Source: Pseudomonas mohnii (lineage in GTDB: Bacteria > Pseudomonadota > Gammaproteobacteria > Pseudomonadales > Pseudomonadaceae). Taken from it: a stretch of DNA of 64,000 nucleotides. Under the pieces are notes generated by a model. The model was not told where the DNA came from, ran no database searches, and saw nothing but the letters and a program-made list of their open reading frames with translations. Shown in pieces: positions 8,991-18,332 of the stretch. The stretch lies in contig NZ_FNRV01000001.1 of assembly GCF_900105115.1 (NCBI RefSeq), positions 5,006,501 to 5,070,500 on the forward strand. The letters are read 5' to 3'. The stretch's first letter is position 1, and each line of letters opens with the position of its first letter. The position numbers and the translations under genes were made by a program.

Positions 8991-9926
8991 TCAGGCCCCT
9001 TGCGGATCGGTGCAGGCCCTGATCACTTGTTCGCGCAACCAGGCGTTGGCGCTGTCCTGATCGACCCTTTGACTCCACTGCATGTCGAGCGTGAAGCCCG
9101 GTAGACCCTCCGGCGCTTCACGGTGATTGAAGGCTGCTTCATCGGCCAGCAGTCGCTGGATGCGCCGGGGCAAAGTCAGGATGAGGTCAGTGCCTGTGAT
9201 CATTTTCAGTGCCGCGCTGTAGCTATTGGCCCGCGCCACAATGTGTCGTTTCCGCGCCTGCTGTGCCAGCCAGCCATCGACCATATTGGTGGTGGACGTC
9301 CATGGTGTCGGGAACACATGGCGACGCTGGACGAACGCTTGCAGGCTCAAGCGCGGTTCCACTGGTGTGGCGCAGGCGTCGAAGACGCAGACCAGATCAT
9401 CTTCCAGTAGCGTGCGCGCATTCAAGTCGCCGTGGCTGCGATGAAAGTTCGGGCCGAAACCAATCACCAGATCAAGGCTGCCATCGCGCAGTGCCTCGGC
9501 CGGGATATCGGTCTCGAACTTGTGCATGTTGATCATCACCGGAAGGTCGGCGAAAGCGAAGTTCTTCAACAGGCGCGGCAGGATCAACTGCTCGAAATAC
9601 TCCGGTGCGCAAATGTTGAAGGTCGCCGGTTGCAAGGCTGGATTGAACGCGGGTGCCCCGGCGTGACACAGATTGATGCTTTCGAGGATCTTCAGCACAT
9701 GAGGGTACATGTGGCTGGCCTTGAATGTGGGACGCATGCCGCTTCGGGTATTGATGAACAGCTCGTCGGCGAACCCGGCGCGCAGTTTTTTCAGGCAATA
9801 GCTGACAGTGGACTGGCTGACACACAACGCCTCGGACACCCCGGTGACGCTGTTCTGCTCGTATACGGCGACGAACACCATGAGGTCCTGCATGTCGAGC
9901 TTTCTTAGCACGTTACTGTTGAGCAT
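8991..9926 (-). CDS. LysR-family transcriptional regulator (NodD/NahR-like subgroup)
   Basis: 311 residues. The HTH region reads LRKLDMQDLMVFVAVYEQNSVT, then QSTVSYCLKKLR and FADELFINTR; an effector-binding domain follows. It converges on the CHMI gene with a 3-bp gap. It is the second regulator of the same subgroup within 2.5 kb, only distantly similar to the first, so not a recent duplicate. Target and inducer are not evident. Confidence 0.87.
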   Translation of the reverse strand: MLNSNVLRKLDMQDLMVFVAVYEQNSVTGVSEALCVSQSTVSYCLKKLRAGFADELFINTRSGMRPTFKASHMYPHVLKILESINLCHAGAPAFNPALQPATFNICAPEYFEQLILPRLLKNFAFADLPVMINMHKFETDIPAEALRDGSLDLVIGFGPNFHRSHGDLNARTLLEDDLVCVFDACATPVEPRLSLQAFVQRRHVFPTPWTSTTNMVDGWLAQQARKRHIVARANSYSAALKMITGTDLILTLPRRIQRLLADEAAFNHREAPEGLPGFTLDMQWSQRVDQDSANAWLREQVIRACTDPQGA

Positions 9927-10023
9927 TCCTTGTCTCTCGCGGCTCGTCGGGCGCTGCGGGTGCGCAAACCTGTGCGAGCGATCCTAGCGCAACGAAAGAG
10001 CAAGGAGAACGTCCGGCAAGTAT

Positions 10024-10941
10024 TCAACGGCCAGCGCTTACAGGTGTCGTGCGTCGGCTGGACCTTAATAAGGCAAGCATGCCTGCCCCGACCATCACTG
10101 CGCCCAGTGTTTCCAGGGGCAACGGTGACTGACGCCCCCAGAGCCAGTGAAACAGGGTAATGAACAGTGTGCTCAGATAAATGTAGGCAATGACCGAGGA
10201 CGGAGCGATCACGCCAATGGCTCGATGCAATAACCAGAATGTCGCCAGGGTGGCAAACAGTGCCAGGTACATCAGCCAGTAGACATCCGTCGTCGTCAGC
10301 AATGACGTTGAACGCCAGCCGCCGCTGAACCCACAGAACGTCAACAGGAACAGCGCGCCGAACAGCATGTTCCAGAAAGTCATGGCCACGGGGCCGCGCC
10401 CCTTGAGGCTACGGGTTTTGAGTCGCTGGCTGAGGGGCGAGTAGAGCGCCATTGCCAGGCAACCGACGCCATACACCGACAGCGCGTACGGCGAAGGCAA
10501 CTCGCCGGGGCCAGTGCCTTTCATCACCAGGAGCGCGGCGCCGGAAGCGGCGATCAGCATTGGCCACAGTCGTTGTTTGAAGTGGCTGTCGGGCATGAGC
10601 ATTGCCTCGAAACCCAAGGTCAGCAGCGGCACCAGGGTAAACATCGTTCCGGTGTTGACGGCCGAGGTATAACGCAGCGCCTCGAACAGCGAACCGAAAT
10701 ACACCGCCAGCAACAAGCCGAGTACGCAGTGGCCAAACAACCCGCGAGCGGTCATCACGCTATCGCCCTTGAACAGCAGCAGGGGGAGAAATGCCAGTGC
10801 ACAAAACAACAGGCGCAAACCGGTGAGCAGGATCGGGTCTATGGCCTGGCTGACCTGCGCCGCAGCGGAAAACGACGCGGCGATCAACACCGCCCAAAGC
10901 AGCATGCCAGCGTGAGCAGCAGCGAATCCGGTGTGTTTCAT
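10024..10941 (-). CDS. EamA/DMT-superfamily membrane transporter
   Basis: 305 residues starting at ATG 10941, which has GAGG five bases upstream; a farther ATG at 10962 would overlap the upstream gene and lacks a site. About ten hydrophobic helices in two EamA halves. The MFS gene upstream ends at 10955, 13 bp away, so the two are probably one operon. Substrate unknown; the superfamily exports amino acids or metabolites. Confidence 0.85.
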   Translation of the reverse strand: MKHTGFAAAHAGMLLWAVLIAASFSAAAQVSQAIDPILLTGLRLLFCALAFLPLLLFKGDSVMTARGLFGHCVLGLLLAVYFGSLFEALRYTSAVNTGTMFTLVPLLTLGFEAMLMPDSHFKQRLWPMLIAASGAALLVMKGTGPGELPSPYALSVYGVGCLAMALYSPLSQRLKTRSLKGRGPVAMTFWNMLFGALFLLTFCGFSGGWRSTSLLTTTDVYWLMYLALFATLATFWLLHRAIGVIAPSSVIAYIYLSTLFITLFHWLWGRQSPLPLETLGAVMVGAGMLALLRSSRRTTPVSAGR

Positions 10942-10954
10942 GGTGGCCTCTGAG

Positions 10955-12139
10955 TCAATCAAAGTGTCGACTGTAGTGCAGTGGATTGAAGCGCCAGACC
11001 ATCAGCAGCATCAGCGCCATGACGGCGGTGAGCGTCCACCAGGCCCAGTCGAAGCCTGCGAACTGATCTCGAATCATCCCGGCCACCAGCGGCGAGAGCC
11101 CGGCGATCAAATAACCGATGCCTTGCACGAACGCAGTCAGGCTACCGGCGCGCCGAGGATCATCCAGATGATCCAGCGACACGATCAGGCTCATCGGAAA
11201 CAATCCGCCAATACCCAGCCCCAGCAGACACGGCCACAGAAGGCTCAAGTGATGCGGACTGAGTATCAGCCCGCAGAAACCGGCCATGATCAGCACCAGT
11301 AACACCCCCAATACCCACCGTCGGTCACGGCTGCGGCTGGCGAGGGCGGGCGTCAGCAGGCCGGACAACACCTCCATGGCCGTTAGAAATCCCAGCAGTA
11401 AACCGGCGTCCTGTTCGCTCCAGCCTGTTTCTACGTAGTACGGCGCCAGCCAGGCCAGGACACAGGTGTAGGAAGCCGTGCCCAGGCCAAAGAAAATGGC
11501 GAGTAACCAGGCGCGAGGGTTTCTGAAAAAGGACCTGTTGCTCGATGACCGGGCGGGCTGTGTCGGCATCCCGGCGCGTTGGGCGCACCAGAACAGCAGT
11601 GCTGGCACGGTCAGCAACGCCCAACCGGCGAGGCCCAGGCGCCAACTGCCGGTGCGGGTCATCAGCAATGGCGCGAAAGAGGCGGCGAGGGCGGCGCCGC
11701 CCATGATCGACGTGACGTAGAGTCCCATGCACAAGGCAGCATTGTCGCTGAAGCGGGATTTGATCAGCACCGGCATCAGTGCCTGGATCAGCGCGATACC
11801 GATGCCGGCGAGTACCGCGCTGAGAATCAGTTCGGCTGCCGAATCGACGAACAAACGCGACACCGTGGCCAGGCCGATGATCAACAATGACAGCACCACG
11901 GTGCGTTGTTCGCCGAGGCGCTGACTGACACCGAGCCCGACAAACATGGCCAGCCCCATGGCCATCACCGGCAGCATGGTCAGCAACGACGCCAGCGTGA
12001 AGCTCAGCGGGATGTCGCCGCGAATGGCCGTCAACAGCGGGCCCACAGCGGCCATGGAGGGGCGCAGATTGAGGGCGATGAACATGATGCCGAGCATCAG
12101 CCACAGGGCGGGACGGGAGCTTGAGCGAACGTTTTCCAT
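10955..12139 (-). CDS. MFS transporter, CynX/NimT type
   Basis: 394 residues, about 12 predicted helices. The N-terminal LWLMLGIMFIALNLRPSMA with early VGPLLTAIRGD is the pattern of the cyanate/nitroimidazole (CynX/NimT) branch of the major facilitator superfamily. Start ATG at 12139 has AGG eight bases upstream. No cyanase or related enzyme gene is adjacent, so the substrate cannot be named. First gene of a two-gene operon with the EamA transporter. Confidence 0.85.
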   Translation of the reverse strand: MENVRSSSRPALWLMLGIMFIALNLRPSMAAVGPLLTAIRGDIPLSFTLASLLTMLPVMAMGLAMFVGLGVSQRLGEQRTVVLSLLIIGLATVSRLFVDSAAELILSAVLAGIGIALIQALMPVLIKSRFSDNAALCMGLYVTSIMGGAALAASFAPLLMTRTGSWRLGLAGWALLTVPALLFWCAQRAGMPTQPARSSSNRSFFRNPRAWLLAIFFGLGTASYTCVLAWLAPYYVETGWSEQDAGLLLGFLTAMEVLSGLLTPALASRSRDRRWVLGVLLVLIMAGFCGLILSPHHLSLLWPCLLGLGIGGLFPMSLIVSLDHLDDPRRAGSLTAFVQGIGYLIAGLSPLVAGMIRDQFAGFDWAWWTLTAVMALMLLMVWRFNPLHYSRHFD

Positions 12140-12334
12140 GAGCGGACCTTGATTGGCAGTGGGCCGATTAGGCGCGTGCGATCTGCAGGCCGCAAATCAG
12201 AAAGTCCGGAGATGTATTTAGAAGTTAAATAATGCTGGCGGCGACGTTGAACCAATGGGGGCGAGCGGCCGTCGATATCGACGGTTCATCGGCGCGACCG
12301 GCGAAGGTGACAGGCGATGGCGGTTGACCCCGGC

Positions 12335-12360
12335 CTGAACAGAGCTGAATGAAAGCTGAA
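12335..12360 (+). promoter_or_regulatory. Three phased CTGAA direct repeats, candidate response-regulator site
   Basis: CTGAA occurs at 12335-12339, 12345-12349 and 12356-12360, spaced 10 and 11 bp, one helical turn each. OmpR-family regulators bind direct repeats with this spacing. Which regulator, if any, is not known. Confidence 0.35.
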
Positions 12361-12413
12361 CAGTTCTCAAATGGTCCGAAAGTTTCTGTCTGTCACCTGA
12401 AGCCAACCATTAA

Positions 12414-12429
12414 TTGGCTTCTTTTTCAC
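12414..12429 (+). promoter_or_regulatory. Probable ColR-binding box upstream of the eptA-like gene
   Basis: The 16-mer TTGGCTTCTTTTTCAC fits the Pseudomonas ColR consensus as I recall it, (T/C)(T/C)NA(C/G)NN(T/C)TTTTTCAC, with one mismatch (G for A at position 4). It ends about 100 bp before the ATG of a phosphoethanolamine transferase, a gene type known to be under ColRS control in Pseudomonas. Confidence 0.6.
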
Positions 12430-12530
12430 AAAAAATTGATGGTCGACGGCCTACAGTTCAGGCCGTCGCGGCAAACGGAACATTTTCTCATTTGCCGAGG
12501 CCTTTCTTTTCAGGAACAGCCGACCCCCCC

Positions 12531-14180
12531 ATGTTGAAGATAAAAGCCGTGCGCCCTGAGTGGGTGACATTGATAGCCAGTGCCTTTTTGTTGGTCGCCT
12601 TCAATTTTGTTTTGTGGCAGCACCTGTTCGACATTACCGCGGCTGACGGCAAGGGCATCGTCATGCGAGTTGCCTTCGGGGCGATGATTCTCGCGGCCTT
12701 CAATATTATCCTGACCTTGCTGGCTTTCCGCCCTGTCCTTAAGCCGATTCTGACCCTGCTGTTCATGGTCAGTGCAGGCGTCGCTTATTTCATGAGTCAG
12801 TATGGTGTCTTGATTGACGCCGGCATGTTCCGCAATTTCGCTGAGACGAATGCCACGGAAGTGCGTGACTTACTGTCGATAAAGTTACTGGTTTATATAG
12901 TGCTGCTGGGTGTTTTGCCGTCGGTCCTTTTGTGGAAAACCCCCATCAGCTACCGCCGCTGGCACCGCGAACTGCTCAGTAAGGTGTTGGTGAGTGTGGC
13001 GTCAGTCGCGGTTATCGGTGGTGTTGCGCTGGTCAACTATCAAGGCCTGTCGTCGTTGTTTCGCAATCACCATGAGTTGCGCCTGATGGTGGTGCCGAGC
13101 AACTACATCGGTGCTTCGTTCGGTTACTTGCGTGAGCAGGTCGTGTCCGCCCATCAACCCTTTGTCAAAATCGGTGAAGATGCCCAGCGAAATCCGGCCT
13201 GGCAAACCCACAGCCGTAAATCCCTGACTGTTCTGGTGGTGGGCGAAAGTGCCCGGGCGGAGAACTTCGGCATTCTTGGGTACAACCGCGACACGACCCC
13301 CAAGCTTGATAAAGAAGCGGGTCTGATTGCATTTACCAATGTGCATTCCTGCGGGACTGAAACCGCAGTCTCGGTGCCGTGCATGTTCTCGAACATGGGG
13401 CGCAATGATTACAAAGCCAGCAAGGCGAAGAATGAAGAGGGCCTGCTGGACGTACTCAAGCATGCGGGGCTGGATGTGATCTGGCGCGACAACCAATCCG
13501 GTTGTAAAGGTACTTGCGATCGGGTCACGCTCGATGACGTCAGTAACCTGAAAGACCCGGTGTTGTGCGCCAACAGCGAATGCCGGGATGAAATCCTGCT
13601 GCAAGGTTTGCAGCACTTCATCGATACCTTGAGCAAAGACACGGTATTGGTCCTGCACCAGATGGGTAGCCACGGTCCGGAATACTACAAGCGTTATCCG
13701 AAAGAATTCGAACGCTTCACACCCGTCTGTGAAAGCAATGCACTGAACAACTGCAGCCGTGAAAGTATCGTCAATGGCTATGACAACACGCTGGTGTATA
13801 CCGACCATGTGTTGTCGACCTTGATTGATCTGCTGCGCAGCAATCAGCAGAAAGTCGATACCGCAATGCTCTATTTGTCGGATCACGGCGAATCCCTGGG
13901 CGAATACAATTTGTTCCTCCACGGCACGCCTTACATGTTAGCGCCGGAACAACAGAAGCATGTTGCGATGCTGGCCTGGTTCTCCGACAGCTACCAGAAG
14001 TCGTTCTCGGTAGACACCCATTGCCTGCAACAGGGTCGTGAAAAACCCCTGAGCCAGGACAACCTGTTCCATTCGATGTTGGGTCTGCTACAGGTCAACA
14101 GCAAGACCTATGACCAGGGGCTGGATATGTTTGCCGGATGCCGTGGCGCGGTGAAAGACGGAGTGTTGGCCAAAGAGTAA
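12531..14180 (+). CDS. eptA: Lipid A phosphoethanolamine transferase (EptA family)
   Basis: 549 residues, the usual family length. Start is the first ATG of the frame; upstream in-frame starts are non-ATG and lie in the regulatory region. Five N-terminal transmembrane helices (about residues 12-175) are followed by a periplasmic sulfatase-fold domain. The metal and catalytic residues of the EptA/MCR family are present: Glu239 in VVGESARAEN, the nucleophile Thr278 in SCGTETAVSVPC, and Asp451-His452 in SDHGES. Paired cysteines typical of the family are also seen. It should move phosphoethanolamine from phosphatidylethanolamine to lipid A phosphates in the periplasm, lowering surface charge. A near-consensus ColR box upstream suggests ColRS (metal-responsive) control. 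A methyltransferase gene follows 56 bp on. Confidence 0.9.
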   Translation: MLKIKAVRPEWVTLIASAFLLVAFNFVLWQHLFDITAADGKGIVMRVAFGAMILAAFNIILTLLAFRPVLKPILTLLFMVSAGVAYFMSQYGVLIDAGMFRNFAETNATEVRDLLSIKLLVYIVLLGVLPSVLLWKTPISYRRWHRELLSKVLVSVASVAVIGGVALVNYQGLSSLFRNHHELRLMVVPSNYIGASFGYLREQVVSAHQPFVKIGEDAQRNPAWQTHSRKSLTVLVVGESARAENFGILGYNRDTTPKLDKEAGLIAFTNVHSCGTETAVSVPCMFSNMGRNDYKASKAKNEEGLLDVLKHAGLDVIWRDNQSGCKGTCDRVTLDDVSNLKDPVLCANSECRDEILLQGLQHFIDTLSKDTVLVLHQMGSHGPEYYKRYPKEFERFTPVCESNALNNCSRESIVNGYDNTLVYTDHVLSTLIDLLRSNQQKVDTAMLYLSDHGESLGEYNLFLHGTPYMLAPEQQKHVAMLAWFSDSYQKSFSVDTHCLQQGREKPLSQDNLFHSMLGLLQVNSKTYDQGLDMFAGCRGAVKDGVLAKE

Positions 14181-14236
14181 CTGGACCTTTTTTTTCATAT
14201 AGCGACCGCTAAAACTACGATCAAGAGTCATTGCAC

Positions 14237-14899
14237 ATGTCCGCTCAGCCCCCATCCGCCATCGAACTCGAGTTCGCCCGGCGCTACGATCAGGAACACG
14301 CCCGCGTCTGTCTGCAGCCGCGGGCGCAGGGCTTGGTCGAGCGTCTGGCGTTCTGGCGTGAAGAGCGATTGGTACGCAATGCGCTCAAGGTCGCTGGCGA
14401 GCCAGGCCTGATCCTCGACGTGGCCTGTGGCGTCGGGCGCTTCTGGAGAGTGCTGGCCGAGCATGGGAATCGGGTGATCCTTGCCTCCGATCCGTCCCAG
14501 GACATTCTCGATCATGCCCGGACCCACCATCCGCAGAGTCTGTTGAAGCGGATAAGGACCTTTCAAAGCTCAGCGTTCAACATCGGCTTGTCGGAAAATG
14601 CGGTCGACTGCATTTCCTGCATGCATCTGTTTCAGCACATTGCCTGCTCTGAGCATCGTTTGGCGCTGCTGCACGAGTTTCACCGGGTCGGTCGCGATAC
14701 CGTGATTGTCGCCGTACGGGTCAGTGGACGGTTCAAGGGGCGACGTTCAGACGAGGAGGGGCATGCAGCCCGTCCGCTGGTCAACAAGACCGAACTGGAA
14801 GCCGAGTTCAAGCAAGCGGGTTTCTGCGTACTCAGCCATCAGGACTTCCTGCCAGGCTTCGCGCCAATGCGGGTTTATGTACTGCGCAAGGCCGGCTAG
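14237..14899 (+). CDS. Class I SAM-dependent methyltransferase
   Basis: 220 residues. Motif I reads ILDVACGVGRFW at about residue 56; an acidic residue follows at the end of the next strand (ILASDPSQ). A methyltransferase-11-like core occupies most of the protein. ATG at 14237 was chosen over the TTG two codons earlier. It lies 56 bp after the eptA-like gene on the same strand and may be cotranscribed with it. The substrate is not evident. Confidence 0.82.
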   Translation: MSAQPPSAIELEFARRYDQEHARVCLQPRAQGLVERLAFWREERLVRNALKVAGEPGLILDVACGVGRFWRVLAEHGNRVILASDPSQDILDHARTHHPQSLLKRIRTFQSSAFNIGLSENAVDCISCMHLFQHIACSEHRLALLHEFHRVGRDTVIVAVRVSGRFKGRRSDEEGHAARPLVNKTELEAEFKQAGFCVLSHQDFLPGFAPMRVYVLRKAG

Positions 14900-15022
14900 C
14901 CCCTCGCTCTCGGACTATTCTTTCTATCCGTCAGGTGTTTTCGCCAAGGCTCTTGTTCAGTGGATGCGCGGAAATCGCCGGGCGCGATATATACTGCGCG
15001 CCATTCTTCAAGGGAGAGCCGT

Positions 15023-16156
15023 GTGGCCATCGATATTCACTGGATTCGCGACAACGATAGCCTCGGTCGGTTTTGCACCGAGTGGCAGCAGTTGCCATAC
15101 GTTGCCCTCGACACCGAATTCATGCGGGTCGACACCTTCTATCCCATCGCGGGCCTGTTGCAGGTGGGCGATGGCGTACGTGCTTACCTGATCGATCCGC
15201 TGACCATCGACAACTGGCAGCCCTTGGCCGCACTGCTGGAGAACCCGGCGGTGGTCAAGGTCGTCCATGCATGCAGCGAAGACCTCGAGGTCCTGCTGCG
15301 CCTGACGGGCAGCCTGCCAACGCCATTGTTCGATACTCAGCTGGCTGCCGCTTACCTGAACCTGGGCTTCTCCATGGGGTATTCGCGTCTGGTGCAGGAA
15401 GTGCTCGGTATCGACCTGCCCAAGGGCGAGACCCGTTCCGACTGGTTGCAACGTCCGCTTTCCGAAACCCAGATCAGCTACGCCGCCGAAGATGCCGTGC
15501 ACCTGGCCGAAGTGTTCGTGAAGCTTCGGCCGAAGCTTTCCGACGACAAATACGCCTGGGTCCTGGAAGACGGTGCCGAACTGGTGGCCAACCTGCGCCG
15601 CGAAATCGACCCGTACGAGGTCTATCGCGACGCCAAGCTGGCCTGGAAACTGTCCCGCGCCCAACTTGCCGTACTGCGCGAGCTCTGCGCCTGGCGTGAG
15701 AAAGAAGCCCGCGCCCGTGACCTGCCGCGTAACCGGATCATCCGCGAGCATTCGCTGTGGCCACTGGCCCGGACGCAGCCGGACAACCTCGGCGCGTTGG
15801 CGAAAATCGAAGACATGCACCCGCGTACCGTGCGTCAGGACGGCGAATTTCTGCTTGATCTGATCAAGCGCTCTGGCAGTGTGTCGCCGGATCAATGGCC
15901 GCTCGCCGTGCCGGAGCCGTTGCCGGTGGACGCCGCCGTGTTGCTCAAGCAAATGAAAGCCATCGGCCAGGCCGAGGCCGAGCGCCTGAACATCGCGCCG
16001 GAACTGATGCTGCGCAAGAAAACCCTGGAAGCGCTGCTGAAAAGCGGCTTCCCCAATGGTCCCTACCAATTGCCTGATTCGTTGCGTGGCTGGCGCCGCG
16101 AATTGATGGGCCAGGCGCTGCTCGACAGCCTGGCCACCGCCGGAGAACAGCCTTGA
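15023..16156 (+). CDS. rnd: Ribonuclease D
   Basis: 377 residues (E. coli enzyme 375) from a GTG start with AGGGAG upstream. It is a 3'-5' exoribonuclease that trims tRNA and other stable RNA precursors. The DEDD exonuclease residues are visible: [10 protein letters not shown] (Asp, Glu), the [10 protein letters not shown] segment, and [16 protein letters not shown] domains follow from about residue 205 ([20 protein letters not shown]). Its stop overlaps the TTG start of ycgL, so the two are translationally coupled, as in other Pseudomonas. Confidence 0.95.
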   Translation: MAIDIHWIRDNDSLGRFCTEWQQLPYVALDTEFMRVDTFYPIAGLLQVGDGVRAYLIDPLTIDNWQPLAALLENPAVVKVVHACSEDLEVLLRLTGSLPTPLFDTQLAAAYLNLGFSMGYSRLVQEVLGIDLPKGETRSDWLQRPLSETQISYAAEDAVHLAEVFVKLRPKLSDDKYAWVLEDGAELVANLRREIDPYEVYRDAKLAWKLSRAQLAVLRELCAWREKEARARDLPRNRIIREHSLWPLARTQPDNLGALAKIEDMHPRTVRQDGEFLLDLIKRSGSVSPDQWPLAVPEPLPVDAAVLLKQMKAIGQAEAERLNIAPELMLRKKTLEALLKSGFPNGPYQLPDSLRGWRRELMGQALLDSLATAGEQP

Positions 16157-16446
16157 AACGTATTTGCTCCATCTACCGCAGTTCGAAAAGAAACGAAATG
16201 TACCTGTATGTGCTCAAGAGCGATGCTCTGGAGCGTGTGCCCGAGCCTTTGATGGCTGCCTTTGGCAAGGCCTTCCACGCCTTCGACCTGGTGCTGAGCC
16301 CGGAGCGCAAACTGTCGCGCGAGGACATCACCGTTGTGCTTGAAAACCTCGAAAAACAAGGCTATCACCTGCAAATGCCGCCGGCCGAGGATGAGTACAT
16401 CGAGCACTTGCCGGAAGAGTTGTTGCGCCGCAACGACCCTATGTAA
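16153..16446 (+). CDS. ycgL: YcgL domain protein
   Basis: 97 residues from a TTG start that overlaps the rnd stop (TTGA). The family N-terminus ([20 protein letters not shown]) begins exactly at this codon, which supports the unusual start. The C-terminal stretch LPPEDEY-like ([17 protein letters not shown]) is the other family hallmark. Function is unknown; the fixed linkage to rnd suggests a link to RNA metabolism, but this is inference. Confidence 0.92.
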   Translation: MKRICSIYRSSKRNEMYLYVLKSDALERVPEPLMAAFGKAFHAFDLVLSPERKLSREDITVVLENLEKQGYHLQMPPAEDEYIEHLPEELLRRNDPM

Positions 16447-16455
16447 TCGGCGGAC

Positions 16456-16476
16456 AGGCTCTGTTCAGAGCCTTTG
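16456..16476 (+). terminator. Weak hairpin terminator after ycgL
   Basis: AGGCTCTG (16456-16463) pairs with CAGAGCCT (16466-16473) in a perfect 8-bp stem with a 2-nt loop, but only a TTT tail follows. Confidence 0.4.
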
Positions 16477-16567
16477 TGACCCACTGGAATGATTTTGGCG
16501 ATGGCCATGCCGAGGGAGCGAAACTCTGTCGGCGGTCGTCTGCAGCGTTTTTTTGAAAGGTTGAAGC

Positions 16568-17500
16568 ATGCGCGTTCTGATTGCTGAACACGACCACCCT
16601 GTGTACGCCCAACTGTTGCGTGAAGCAGCGCCCGACCTGGAAGTGCTGACCAGCGGTGATTCCGCCGAGCTGGCCCGCCAGGCGGCCGACTGCCCGGTCT
16701 GGCTCGGACAGCCCGACCTGCTGGCGACGCTGCTGCGTCAAGGCCATCAGCCGCAATGGCTGCAATCGACCTGGGCCGGCATCACGCCGCTGTTGGCCGA
16801 CGGTTTGCCAAGGCACTATCGCCTGACACGTGCGGTGGGGATTTTTGGTCAGGTCATGGCTGAATACGTACTCACCTACATGCTTGGGCACGAACGGGAA
16901 GTGCTGGCGCGGTTGGTCAGCCAGGTCGAGCGCAAGTGGGACAGTCGCCATGGGCAAAGCCTGGCGGGACGCAAGGTATTGATTGTCGGCACCGGTGACA
17001 TCGGCCAGACCGTGGCGCAGTTTCTTCAACCCTTTGGCGTCGAACTGTACGGTATCGCCAGTTCGGCCCGCGAGCAGGCGCCGTTTGTCGAAGTCGGCTC
17101 GCTCGACGATTTGCCGCGTCTGGTCGGTAAAGTCGATTACGTGGTCAATCTGCTGCCCAATACACCGAATACCCACGATATTTACAACGCCGCGTTGTTC
17201 AAACAGTTCAAGCCGACCGGTTTGTTCATCAACGTCGGGCGCGGTGTGGCAGTAGTCGATGCGGACCTGGTGGAAGCCTTGAAAGAAGGGCACCTGGTGG
17301 GCGCCGTGATCGACGTCTGCCGTCAGGAACCATTGCCGCAACGTCATCCTTTCTGGACGGCTTGGGGCTTGCTGCTGACCGGTCACAGCTCGGCACCGAC
17401 CTCGCCATCGTTGATGGTGAAGCTGTTTGTCGAGAACTTGCGGGCTTATCAGGCCGGTGAGGCGTTACGCGGGGAAGTGGATTTCAACCGCGGGTATTGA
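16568..17500 (+). CDS. D-isomer-specific 2-hydroxyacid dehydrogenase (GhrA-like)
   Basis: 310 residues. The NAD(P)-binding motif is VLIVGTGDIGQTV at about residue 138. The catalytic Arg (INVGRG), Glu (RQEPLP) and His (LLTGHSSAP) of the family are all present. Size and motif spacing match glyoxylate/hydroxypyruvate reductase A-type enzymes, which reduce 2-oxoacids with NADPH in the cytosol; the actual substrate is not shown. It follows ycgL after 121 bp. Confidence 0.88.
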   Translation: MRVLIAEHDHPVYAQLLREAAPDLEVLTSGDSAELARQAADCPVWLGQPDLLATLLRQGHQPQWLQSTWAGITPLLADGLPRHYRLTRAVGIFGQVMAEYVLTYMLGHEREVLARLVSQVERKWDSRHGQSLAGRKVLIVGTGDIGQTVAQFLQPFGVELYGIASSAREQAPFVEVGSLDDLPRLVGKVDYVVNLLPNTPNTHDIYNAALFKQFKPTGLFINVGRGVAVVDADLVEALKEGHLVGAVIDVCRQEPLPQRHPFWTAWGLLLTGHSSAPTSPSLMVKLFVENLRAYQAGEALRGEVDFNRGY

Positions 17501-17530
17501 GTCCGCCGCGGACTTGAATATTGGGCAAAA

Positions 17531-17558
17531 CCTGTGGGAGCAAGCTCGTTCCCACAGG
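17531..17558. repeat. REP palindrome
   Basis: Near-perfect 28-bp palindrome of the CCTGTGGGAGC...CCCACAGG type, located between two convergent genes, where it may also help end transcription. Confidence 0.85.
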
Positions 17559-17573
17559 GCGTTTCGCTATTGC

Positions 17574-18167
17574 TTAGAGGGTGAAGTCGCCTTCAGCCGC
17601 CAGCTCGCTCAATGGCCGGCGCGGGCTCGGCTCTTCGCGGGCTTGCAGGTAGTCGGCCAATGTCGACTTGTCGCCCAGTTTGCCGATCGCCACGGCGGCG
17701 TGCAGGGCGTAGCCTTCAGGAATCTTCAACTCTTTGCGCGTCAGCGCTTGATCGAAGCCGGCCATGCCGTGGGTATGCCAGCCGCTGATGCTTGCCTGCA
17801 GCGCCAGATGACCCCAGGCCGCACCGGTGTCAAAGGTGTGCCACAGGGCCGGGGTTTCTTCGGTGGCGCCGGGCACGGCGAAAGTGGTTTTCGATACCAC
17901 GATCACCAGAGCCGAGGCATGTTGCGCCCAACTGCGGTTGAATTCGTTCAGCAGACCCAGATAACGCTCCCAGTTCGGCGTATCCCGGCGTGCGTAGAGA
18001 AAGCGCCAAGGCTGCGAGTTGTACGCCGACGGTGCCCAGCGCGCGGCTTCGAAAAAGCTCAGCAGCGTTTCTTCGGGAATGGCTTCGCCGGTGAAGGCGC
18101 GCGGCGACCAGCGATGGGTGAATTGAGGGTGGATGGCATAGTCGGCTACGCGTGGGTTGGCACTCAT
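17574..18167 (-). CDS. Nitroreductase family protein
   Basis: 197 residues; ATG at 18167 has AGGAA seven bases upstream. The N-terminal half has RWSPRAFTGEAIPEETL and the FMN-contact segment ARWAPSAYNSQPWRF; the C-terminal half has GWHTHGMAGFD. This is the pattern of FMN-dependent NAD(P)H oxidoreductases of the nitroreductase superfamily. Physiological substrate unknown. Single gene, convergent with the dehydrogenase. Confidence 0.88.
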   Translation of the reverse strand: MSANPRVADYAIHPQFTHRWSPRAFTGEAIPEETLLSFFEAARWAPSAYNSQPWRFLYARRDTPNWERYLGLLNEFNRSWAQHASALVIVVSKTTFAVPGATEETPALWHTFDTGAAWGHLALQASISGWHTHGMAGFDQALTRKELKIPEGYALHAAVAIGKLGDKSTLADYLQAREEPSPRRPLSELAAEGDFTL

Positions 18168-18332
18168 CAACAGATTCCTTGCTAGGTTTTAATGTGTGGG
18201 GCGAGGCAAAACCCTACTTGGCGGCGCAAAAACTGACAAGCGCGTTCTACCGACAGTCGCCAACGCTTGGCCGACGGGCCTTGCGGCACTAGACTGGCGG
18301 CCTTTTCACCACCTGATGTTGATGCTTGAGCC

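Larger units (their letters stand above)
12140..12530. other. Divergent intergenic region between the MFS operon and the eptA-like gene
   Basis: 391 bp without a convincing gene. Short ORFs here lack ribosome sites and family features. It contains three phased CTGAA repeats (12335-12360), the inverted repeat AGCCAA/TTGGCT at 12401-12419 and a ColR-like box (12414-12429), so it probably carries the regulated promoter of the phosphoethanolamine transferase gene. Confidence 0.6.

Noticed and set aside
12349-12537. 62-codon ORF before the eptA-like gene
   Set aside because: No ribosome site, and it covers the likely promoter and ColR box.
14990-14995. TATACT as a -10 box for rnd
   Set aside because: No -35 at a suitable distance; TTGTTC at 14953-14958 is 31 bp away.
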